Positions 47,148-59,100 of a stretch of DNA of 64,000 nucleotides are shown here, piece after piece. The DNA is from Agelas oroides. Taxonomy: Eukaryota > Porifera > Demospongiae > Agelasida > Agelasidae. Position numbers and translations under genes: made by a program. The notes under the pieces are model-generated. The model was not told the origin of the DNA and did no database searches. It saw only the letters and a program-made list of their open reading frames with translations. Within the stretch, counting starts at the first letter, position 1; each line of letters opens with the position of its first letter. The DNA lies in the NCBI GenBank assembly GCA_949130485.1, contig OX422184.1, positions 24,422,917 to 24,486,916 on the forward strand, given 5' to 3'.

Positions 47148-50100
47148 ATGGCTCATTCCAAGCGGCCACAGCTGGTCGCCGTAGCGATCGCAGTAGTCGC
47201 ACATCTGGGAATAGTGACTGGACAAACGAACGTGTGCACAGCACCTCCGCAGATACCAGACGCTCCGCGTAAGTTGGTGCAATTTGCGGCCGGCCGGCTG
47301 CTTTATGCCATTCTAATTTCTGCGACGGGCGCACTTCATTCTGTGTTGTGCCTAGTCTCGGAGCCAGACCCTCGCACGCGGAGGAGGGTCTGGTAAACTT
47401 GCATATATAAACTCTTTATGGGATATGGCCTCCTTACAGGCTTCCTATGCAATAATTGAAGGTGTTGATTGGGTGCAAATATGCACGTGCTCAATTAGCT
47501 ACTGTAGACTGTCGCTGCCAGTGAAGATACTAGTAACGAAGCGACCGTTTGATAGTACCTTGGAGAGCGCCACTGCTACTTTTGGTAGGCAATTTAAACA
47601 GCGAATAGCAGGGCAGCCCAGAACTGTGGTGTTGGCTAATGAAATTTGCGTGACTTGTGTCCATTGCCGTGAATGCCTCCGCTACATCAAGCACGAGCGC
47701 CCCCAGAGGGATTACAATAACTACGATGGACTTATGTCTGCCTCCGTGACTTCCTTGCGCCAAAATTTGCCGATGAACCGTTGAACGTAGACTACCGTGG
47801 CAGAGGGACTTTCACAGTTCCACTGCCCGGGTAGTGAAACCGAAGACTTCTATCCCTTTCATAACAGCTTTTCCAGCTGCTCGAGATTCGCTGGAGAATA
47901 TCTAAGCTTGTTGAACGACGGGCGCTTCGATTCTTGTATCAATCGCTGGTCCAAATTCGCCATGTTTGTTAGATTCCGCGGACGTATCCTCCTCCTCCTC
48001 CGCGTGCGAGGGTCTGGTTCCGAGACTATGTTGTGCCATGTGTTAACTTGCCTCGCAGTCACTCGATAACGCCATATAAACCTGACTTATAGTTCTGTCT
48101 AAAAGTGGTACGAGCTGTTTCGAAAGTGTTTTTTGGTAGCGTTTTACAGTGCAGCGAATCGGCGGATCTTATAAGATACTGGGCTATGTGTAGCCTCGTA
48201 CCCAGGCCGTTCATTAGGCCACTCCAGGTTGATTCATTGTTTCCCATTACACTGGAAACTTGAGGACATGCGGGTGGGCGGTTCACTATTCATTATTCAT
48301 TACCAGAGGCTATGACCTAGCTAGACGGGGTGTGATGTTAGACACGAAGAAATCGATGAACGAATGCTCTTCATCCGCCACGGAAATGATCGTCCACAGC
48401 AGCACCGTACATTTGGTTGATACAGAGTAAACGCAAACGTTTACAATCGTGCCGGCCATTCGAAATTAATCATCGAACACAGGACTTCGACAGTTCATGA
48501 CAGTTGTGGGCAAGCACGTGGTCGTTAAGTTTTTCACGTGATCTGCAGCACCCTCAATAATGAATAAACGTATGCATAATGAACAAAATAATGCGGCTCA
48601 TAAAATGGATGCGGGCGGAAATGGGAAACAATGAATCAACTTGGAGTGGCGAACTGCATGGGCCGAGTAAGAGGCTAGGGCTATGTTACGTTATACACAA
48701 TAAAATTACATTTCAGAACCGTAGCCATCAGATTTGAAACGGTCGGGTTTAGCTACTAGAGCGTGCGTAAGCACGCAGCATGCAGCTACTGCTCCACTAA
48801 GAAACGTTTTGGCTATGAGCTTGCATGCTTTCCTTTCTAAGAACATTTTGGGCCAAAGCAATGCTTCTCGACTGCCAGACGACAGACTTTCACGTGCATG
48901 AATATCATCTACCTTTCCTGTGCATGCGTATTGCTTTTTTTTGGACACACTTTTGCTTTTGACTTAATCTCTTGCATCTGCGCATGCGCCGTACCACACA
49001 CCTGTTGCATTGCCGTCCAGAGTCAAAAGTGCGTCCTAAACAAAATACGCCTTATCCATTAACGCCGGGTTTCGGATCGTTTGCAAATCTCGTAAACAAC
49101 ACCGCAGATGAGACTTGTGAGAATATATAATCTTTCATTCAAACATTAAAGGTTGTTGCATGGAAGACTAGGGAGAGATTGTTTTGCACTGTTTCCGAGT
49201 CACTAAGTTTCAACATGTGGCATGTCATCCGTCAACGTGCGTGCTGTGTGCGCGTGGGTCTTGCATGGTGGGCGTCCTCCAAGCAATGGAGCTACTTGGC
49301 AACGCCTACCAAGCCATGATTGTGTATAACGTCGGCTGAGGTTCTGAATGATTTATATTTTGGGCCACATTTTTGTGTCCACCCCCCTTTCCAGTGCGAA
49401 AAACAGTCAACAAAGCGATCCTACGACCTACTTCAACGTCTCTCTAGCCTCGTACCCAGGCTCCTCCCCATGCCGAAAAGCAGGGAGCGAGCCTGGACGA
49501 TCTGATCACGTGGCCCGTGACGTACTATGTGTGGTTTTATGTGTGGTTTTGATAATCGAATTATTGCCCACGCGGTCTGTACTCAGCATTATAAGCGCTG
49601 ACACGGCAGTTGTTGAATGTCGCTGAGACTACAGATCGGCACTGAAAGGCTGTCCACTATTATCTAGCTAGACTCAAGCTCTCGGTATGATATTTCAAGT
49701 GTAGCTTCTACTGTAGCCCCAAGTTTTACGCTGCCACGATGTTGTTTCGTTCAAACGACACAGGAGGCAGTTGCCTTAGCGACCTTGACAGCGTTGGCTA
49801 TCGCCATTATGTCAGCAAGGAGTCTTTGGAAGGCCTCTGTGAACAGCTGTGAGTTCTGTATACTCCTAGCATGCTGTCATAGTGAGCGGTAGCCAGCACT
49901 GTGAATGTCGCTAAAGTGACTATCTTCTAGCGCCGTTTGGGCGGAACAGCGAGGTGTAGAGTAGAAGCTACACTGCTTACCAGCTAGGTAGATAACAGTG
50001 AAACAGCCTTCCAGTGCCCATCTGTGGTCTCAGCGACATCCACTGATCCAGGATTCCAACAAAGGCTACAACGCACAAGTACCGCTTATAACGCTAAGTA

Positions 50101-53100
50101 TGGACTGCGTGGGCAATAATTCGATTATCAAAACCACACATAAAACCACACATAGTACGTCACGGGGCACGTGATCAGATCGTCCAGGCTCTCTCCCCGC
50201 TTTTCGGCATGGGGAGGAGCCTGGGTACGAGGCTACGTCTCTCCTGGACCGCAGACTCTTCTGGCCGCGCCAGAAGGGTGGGGTCTAGACTATTCAACGT
50301 CACATTGAGCTTCCGGTTTGTGTGCATTACGCGATAACATTTACTGGAAGTTGCTATCGCGTGTAGCCCGAGCGATCAACCCTGGCGTGATCTACGGGAA
50401 AACGTGACAGTGTCGTATTGGAGAGAGCAGAGGATAGATGGTACACACTGTACTCAGGCTCCACTGCTATAGGCTAGCTATGCAAAGTTGGCAGCAGTTA
50501 CTGAATTTACCCACATTGTTGTTTTGCCTGTTCAACTTTTCACTAGGCTGTAGTGTTGGCAATCCGAGAATGTGAGATTGCCAATGTGCTATATACGACT
50601 TGCTATAATGACCACATCAAACTTAGCAGACCGGTACATGTCGGTAAATCTAGGAATTAAATTTATGAGGCCTTACATGTAGTATTGGGCATAATTTGGA
50701 TTTTTTCTCTAGAAGGGCACACCCCAACTCCCCTCTCTACCAGACATGCATGCTTACAATTTGCTATAATGAGTGAATTATTAAGATAAGTTTGGGTTGA
50801 AATGTTGCCCAAAATAAGTATTCATAGTTGCATAACTTGAGGAGTTGTCTGCAGCTAGCCAACTAAGCCAACATTTGCAAGCCAAGATGCTGTTAGATTA
50901 TTTATTTATATTTCGGAGGCTAATCGCACCCCAAGTGGAACGAAAACGGTGACTTGAATGCAGGTGTCTTGAATGGAGGTGGAAAATCAGCTTGTCCTGC
51001 ATAATAAGTCATTAAGCTAACCCACTAGCTACACATAGTGTAGAAGCCTAGCTAGGTTGGGGCAAAAGTGGAACAGGGATCGAACAGGGAATCAAAGTTA
51101 GGTGACCAATTCAGCTCCTAATAATAAGCATGGCCATTGCGTGTAGAGTGAAGAGAGAAGCTAACTTGACTTGCTATTGCATGCAGGTGCTAATTGGTGG
51201 TAATTGAAGCTATGTAGTAGAGGCGAGATGATAAAAGCCACCTTCTAACACTGGGCAGAAGGTGACCACGCTACTATTGTGTGAGTTGTGTGGGAGCTAA
51301 GAACACTATGTGGAGGCGGCTTTTTAGAGACATCTGTCTGTTGTAAAAAAGTGCCGTTGCCACCAAAAGCAATGTGGATGCATGGGATGTGTTGTAGTGC
51401 AGCAAGCCAGTAGCTAAGTGTGCACTTCACACTGAAGTGTCAAAGGGACTTGTAGTTCAGTTTGGCTGTGCTGTATCTGTAGTCTGCTGAAAGTTGTAAG
51501 CTAATAGATGTAGCTTGTTGACAATGTATCTACCTTAGCCTTTATACAAGGCTCCAGAGACTGCATGAAGTTTGTGCCATCACTGAAGTGTCAACGTTTT
51601 TGATTGTAACTCAGGTTAGCAGTGGTTTAGAAACCCCCTGGATATTCTCATCTTTAGCAAATGTAAGTACCTTCATGTGATGGCTAATTTGGCCACTGTA
51701 AAATCCTGTGTCACTGTAGATACAGTCGAATGTTGATGGCAAATGTTGGGCCCTATGCAATCGTTGTGGATTAGCTCTCAATCTTAGTGCTTGCACAGTA
51801 TAGATACCATGGTAACTGCTTCAAGTTGTAGTGTCAAACTTCAGTAAGTCCTCTCGGGCTGGGAAACACTGAAACATTGGTTATGCATGTGCACTTTTGT
51901 AGCTTTCGTTCAATACATATTTTTCTTTCCACTTGGGTTGTAATTCTTTTTTTTTTTCACTGTGGTTGGGTAAAGGCCATGGCTACATATTTCCTAATTC
52001 TATGACTCACACACATTGTATGCATCTACCAAACCTGCAGCTAGCAGCTATGGCAAGGATTTCTTCATTGCTGTTCCTTCAACCTTTCGCTTTGGTCTGA
52101 CACCTCAGCTCATCATTGGAACATTTGCAAGTAATGCCAGTTACTCAGTGGAAACTGCTGCAGGAGTGATTGAGACAGGAAGCGTGAACTTTGATAGTCC
52201 AGCTACTGTTACTTTCAGTACTAATATCTTAGTGGCTGGGAGTGAGTATGCACATCGGCAGAAAGGAATACATGTTCGAGCAACAGGAGTGGAGTCTATT
52301 TTCATTCTTGTCACTACCAGCAACATATTAGGTTTCGGGGACTACCTTGCTTATCCCTGTCAGGACTTTGAAACTGACGACTACGAGTACTATGCTGTTT
52401 CAACGACCTCCACATCTTTAGGTTTCCGTAGCCAAGTTGTGCTAGTTGCTTGTGAAGATGATACTGAGGTCACAATTACACCGACTGAGACTGTCAACCT
52501 CCCTAATGATGCCCAGGATTCAGATAGCAGTCTTATGGACATTCTTGCTGGGGATAATCACACCTTCATCATCAACCAGATGCAAACTCTCCTCATTTCC
52601 ACAACGGGTGCAGACCTAACTGGTTCCAAGATTGTTTCCAACAAGCCACTGACAGTTATCAGTGGACATCAATGTGGTAATGTACCAGAATCACTTAATT
52701 TCTGTGAGCAGCTAGCTGTTCAGGTCCCTCCTACTTCAACCTGGGGAAGTGAGTTTCTCCTTGCTCCATTTACTGGAAGGACGAGTGGACAATACTACAA
52801 GGTTGTAGCTTCCAGCAATGCCACAACAGTAGTCTACAAATGTGGAACGTCTAGTCCAATAGGCACTGTTCTAACAAACCCTGGACAGTCGTTCCTCTTC
52901 AGAACTGAGTCAACAGACCACTGCTACCTGTTTACCAACAAACCAGTGTTAGTGGTTCAGATGGCCACAGGGGGATCTGTAGATAATCTTGGAGACCCAG
53001 TGATGGCGATTGTCCCTCCAATTCCTCAGCATGTTAGCAGTGCTAGCTTCTTATCCCTGCAGACAGTCACTTTTGAGACCCATGCCATCTCGGTTACTGT

Positions 53101-56100
53101 GGCAAAAGAGCATTTCCGATCACTTGACATTCTCTTCGATGGTATGCCCATGAACTGCATCTGGAATGAGATAGTGAACCTGGATGACTGTGTTGTTGGC
53201 TTTGGCTGCAACATGAATGTCACTGCTGGCTCTCACATTGTATCCCACAGTGCTGAAGGTGGACTGCTGTCTGTGATGGCCTATGGATTTGACAGCACTC
53301 CCTTACAGGGATATGCATACACTGCCGGGATGAATGTTCAATTAAGAGAACAACCTGTCAATGAAACAGGTACCTATTGCGATCTTAACTCCTACTTCTC
53401 TGATGATGTTACACACAGTTGTCTGTCTCTGTCATATTCAGGTCCTGATGTTCCTATCGTTGTGCTTCCAGAAGTCGTTCGTTACTTTGATTTAGAAAGT
53501 TTCCCTGGTGTGGCTGAACTGAGGAGAGAAAAGGATGCCAACTCAGAACCCATAAACATTCCTCTTGGTCTCCTGTTTGGAGATCGTATTGTGGCAACAG
53601 CTTATGTAAGTACATTGCAGGATGCTGTTTAAATTAACCACACTACAAGATCCTCATAGAGCCAACATGTGGCCCGAGAGTTTAGTGCGTAGCTGGCAAG
53701 TGTCCACTGTATTTTTACTCCTCTAATGAACCTTCACCATTTCAGTGGCCCATGTGTTGCTTACTAAACCACTATATTATGCACAAAATGGGTCTTTGTG
53801 TTGTCAAACTTTTTCCCTAGGTAAGTGAAAATGGTGTCATTTCTTTTGATTCTGAATGGAAGTTTGCCCATCCCAGTCGTTTTCCAACTGACTATTTCTA
53901 CACTCGTAATGCATATGTTGCTGCTCCATTCTGGAGTGATAATGACATTCGCAAAGAAGGCACAGTTCGTTACGTTGCCATTGAGGAAGGAGAGAGTGCT
54001 AGGGGTGATGAGATGCTTAAAGAAGCCAGCAGTTTTGTTCAAGGTCAGCGTCGGGAGAATGATACAAGGGATGAGTTCAGGGGGACGTGGATGCTGGTGG
54101 CCCAGTGGGACCATGTCCATCCTGACCCCCATGGAGCAGATGACCATATGGGCATTCCTGAGGCTCTACTGGAACGGGTAGGTAGTGTAGATTTGTGTGT
54201 GACTAATGACTCTGTTGATGAGCTGAAGTACTTTCCTATCACAGACTAACACCTACCAGGCAGTCATCATTACTGATGGTGTATTTTCCAGCACCTTGTT
54301 CACGTATACATGTGGTGACCTAGAATGGAGTACAACAGGAAACAGGCCGGCTGTTGTGGGGTACAATGCTGGAGGGACTTTCTTTGAGAACCATCGCTCC
54401 TCTGGTTTTGATACAGTTGCCAATGATGTATCTTGTGTTGTTGAGCTGAGACGGTCCAAACGGCAGGTTGGTGGCATGATGCCGAATACTGACAGCATGG
54501 AGATTGATATAGATGAAATCCTAATGCAAACAACTGGTGAATGCCGAAGACATTATACACTTGACACCCAAGTGATTCCTACAAATGCATTTCCTAATCG
54601 GGTTCTGCCCTGTCCCTCTTCCCTCAGCCAAGTCAGAAATGATCCACGCTTTATGAGGGATAAACAGTTTAGGGATACAGCGATGTGCTACCTCCAGAGA
54701 TACCCAGTTTCTGGAAATACTATCCTTGAAAACCTCAATACTGTTTATGGACAACAATGTTGCTATGATGGTACTGGGTAAGTTACTATACTATCGCTGT
54801 GTAGATATGAGCACTTTGATTGATAGCCTAACTCCAATACTCTAATCTCCTGAAAATATGCCCACCCTTGAAAATAAACCCACCCCTTTTTTGAATGCAT
54901 GAAGTTGTTGCAAAGGGTGCTTTTCTCTTGAGAGTATGCCCACCTATTTATGCCACAGTACACGCGGTTATGTTAAGCAAGAGGCACCAAAGAAGCAGGA
55001 CTGTGCAAGAGGAGGGACTAGCAAATGAAGGCAAACACAATTTGTTGTCATTGCATAAGCAAGTGCATGACAAAATTGGCATTGCTGAATCACTGCATCC
55101 ATACAGGGCTAGACTGTGTGTGAGGTTGGCGTATTTCGAGACAACTCTCGAAAATATGCCCACCCCCTCTTTGAAGAGCCACTAAAGTTCATCACCCACT
55201 GAGTTTACCCCTGATCTGTTTACTGCAGTGCTCTTTATACTGGAACATCTCCTCCTAATGCTGGAACACTACTGATCTATGAACCGGTAGTAGTAGTACC
55301 AGATTTAAATCATGACGATAAGGTATTCTACAAAGATTGCTGCTCTAATGTGGATGTCCCTGGATGTGAACTGTTCTATGTACGTCGCGCTCGAGAAACC
55401 CTTGAGCAATACTCACCACCGTTCTGTTGTGGTGAGTCTAAAACCTGTCAAATGGATGTATCTACATGGTAATGACACAGCACTAATATATTTTCACAGC
55501 GTATGGTACTGGAGATCCACATTACAAAGATGTTACTGGTCGTGTTTTTGATTACCACGATGAAGGAGAGTTTCTCCTAATAGAGATAGGTCCAGAACGC
55601 AGCCAGCTACAAGGTGTCCTGAGCAGACTGGGTAGGTCAACTAGAAGTGTTGCTGTGCACAGGTCTTTTGCTTTTGGAGAACCAGGAAGATTTGCCTACC
55701 AGGTAATTCAACAAGTAATTTTATCACATTCTTCAGTCATCATAGTGCTGTAGTTGCCAAATACATATGGATAAGTACACTGTTTTTCAACTATGGTTTC
55801 ATTTAGGAAAAGGGCAAAATGTGGGTAGGTATTTTACCCAGGTAAAAGAAATCGGCATCTTACTAGCAAAAACAATGAATATCAACAGTGTGCATATCAT
55901 TATTACATCTCAAATCTTCATTGTGAAGTCATGAATGGCATAGCAATTAACAGCCATTCACTGTCCTATTAATCCAAAATTGCACTCGAAACCATGCTGT
56001 CATTTATACTAAGTGCTCAATGTCTTGTGTAACCCTGAAGCCACTATGATACTAAGTAAAGGTACCTCTGCATCTTAAGGTTAGTTTTTATGTGTACATT

Positions 56101-59100
56101 CTACATTTCATTTCAATGTATACCTCTTTTACTTCAGATGGTGAACCCTGTGAGTTTTCAGTTTATACTGCTAAAGACTCAAGGAGAAGGGACGGAGAAT
56201 GGTCCAATTGATATTTTGGGCCAACTTGGCGTGGGAATGACCTACACAGACAGTACAAACAGACTAAGCATAACACGTACCGGGCGAACGAGAATCTCAG
56301 TCATTTTCAACAGTGGTCTCTTCTTTGACCTCAGTTGGCACTCTATTTATGGAAATGTTCAAAATGTCAAAATTCTCAAGAGATATGTCCCTACAGGCGA
56401 ATCACGTGGAATCATGGGAAGTACCACATTTGGAAACTGTAAGTTACTAGGTATTAAGTAGAATAGTGGTTGAACACTTAGTTGTGCAATGCATCTAATC
56501 TACATTTGCATCTGGTATACCTCATGCTCTTACAATTTGATACCAGGAGTCAGCAATTGGCTCTATTCTTTCTTCTAGGAGTCAGAAATTCTTTCTTCCT
56601 TTTTAATTTGCAGGGAGAATAGGACAAGAACAAAGTATGTTTGCAATCCATCGTCCTCCTGATCGAAAGCGTCGTCAAGTTAGTGGGCCCTCCTTAGACT
56701 TCATCTTTCCCGATCCACCACAACCGTTTTCAGTTGACAGTCTCAACTACACAGATGAGCAAAGGGAGTTCTGCAATAATCTTCCAGAGTGCATGTTTGA
56801 CTTACTCTTTACTGAAGATACAGAGATTGCAGGAAACACCATGGAGGCTAATATGGAGGCTACAAGACAGGAAATTGAATTGAGTAAGGAAGTTGTGCTT
56901 TACATTGCTGACCTGGAAAGTGATATATGGGTTGGGTTAGTCAACACTCTTCATTGTCAGAAGAATCATTTAAGAGTACACTAGCATTATTCATGTTCTG
57001 GTTACTGTTCATTAGGACATTACAGCTCAGGAAAGGGCTACTTGATGGTAACAATACTCAGCAACGATTAATTTAGTCTGAATTTTGTCCCAATAGACAA
57101 CTTCCCACCAAACATAAGTGGAGACAGTGTATTCAATGTGACTGTGGGCCAGAAGGCTGTATATACCTTCACTGTGGTGGATGAAGGGGATACATTCACA
57201 GTAGAGGTTGTAGGGGGAATTCCTGAAGGAGCTATTTTTGAGGATAATGGTGAAGGGGAATACACCTTCACCTGGAACTTGGAGGTGATCACAAACCGAT
57301 CGGATGTTCCTGCCTTGGGTTTCCGAGCAACAGATTCTGGTGGTGCTGTCTCACTACTGACTCCACAGCTAGTCGTGTGTCCTTGTACCAATGATGGAGA
57401 TTGTACCCTGAGGGGAATTCTCAACACTGCACTTCCTGTCCTTATCATGAACTGTATTTGTCCTGAAGGCGAGTGAGCCAGCATTTGTATACAATTGTAT
57501 GAGTTATGAGTCAACAAAATGAATGCAATATTGGTACAACATGTACAAACAATGCAGTTGCTATACCTTCTGTACTGAGAAGGGTAGATTGAAACTTTGC
57601 AAGTAATGGAGTGCGTTGCAGTTTTATGTATCTACTCCTGAAATACTACCAAAAGTCTACCACTTGTACATTTTTCAGCATATGGTGGAGACTTTTGTGA
57701 GGAGGATCGCAATGGATGTTCGGAGATCCAGTGCTTTGAGGGAGTGGAGTGTCTGGATGTACCAGCACCTGGTGTGGGAGCAATGTGTGGAGTGTGTCCC
57801 AATGGCTACACTGGAGATGGAGAGAAGTGCTTTGGTAAGATTTTGGACTTGACTACTTTGTTTGGTCTGTTACAGTATTACTTCAGTCCTTCCTCAATAA
57901 CCTACAGATATTGATGAGTGTGAAATGGACGTGACTCTGTGTGAGCAAATCTGTAACAACACTGTTGGAAGCTATGAGTGCAAATGTGAAGACGGGTATC
58001 AGCTTGTGGCAGGAACTAACCAGTGTGCAGGTAAGATGGGAGTAACTTACCAAACTTTTATTTCATTGGCTTTTCAGTTGGCTCCTGTGTAACTGACAAA
58101 GAAAGTTTCCTGTTACCAACTTGAAATTGGATACTTTTGCTGGCCTTTCGATTGAATGCTTCAGTCATCATCAGGACAAAAGTTAAACAAGTGTGAAGTC
58201 TTATCACCCTTCTTCACCTTTGCCCTGCCACAAATTTACAAAATATTAGGTGTTGAAACTTTTTTCATCATTTCCTCATGTGCCTTAATTTGCCAGTGAA
58301 GTACAACGGTACACTGCATGCACAGCAGCAAAACTTGGAACACTTACTAGTAGAGTTTTTTCCTTTGTCAGATGAAACTAGGTAGTATGTAAAATATTTT
58401 GACCTTCCAAAAAGGGGAGTTCATGTGAACTCTCTGGAACCTCCCCTCCATAATGGTGGTGTTACCAACAGCAAAGATCAAAATTGTGGTGGCTATTTCA
58501 GTCAGGCTTGGTTCCAAGTACGAATTTCCCAGCTAAATTGCCACAGGAAATCTTCAACTTTAAAATAATGCTACATTCTTAACAAACAGATATTAATGAG
58601 TGTGAACTCAAGGAAGTCAATGACTGCCAGCAGGACTGCACAAATACTGTCGGCTCTTTCACCTGTGGTTGTCAGGCAGGATTCACCTTGAATGCTGACG
58701 GAAAGAACTGCGATGGTAGGTACAATTGCTCTAATGAATAGTAGAACTTGCATGCACTGTGAATTTTTTTTTATTGTTTTCACATTAGCTGATGTTCCCT
58801 GTGCTGATAACGGTGGTTGTTCTGGCAGTTGCGCAGTCATTGATGGAGTGGAGCAGTGCTTTTGTCCTACAGGCTTTGTTCTGAACAAATTTGACGAACA
58901 GACATGTGTTGGTAAACTTTGATTCTAGTTGAGATCCTAAAAGAATGAGGGCTGGAATAGTGTTACAAAATTCTGTAATTTCAACAATTATCTTACCAAC
59001 TTACCTCTTGATTGTGTATAGATAACGATGAGTGTATACCCACAAACCCCTGCAATCAGACCTGTACAAATACTTTTGGATCCTTTGAATGTTCGTGTGC

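Noticed and set aside
47425-47784. 119-residue open frame inside the 676-base element
   Set aside because: An opposing frame of similar length exists, composition is not protein-like, and other family members lack it.
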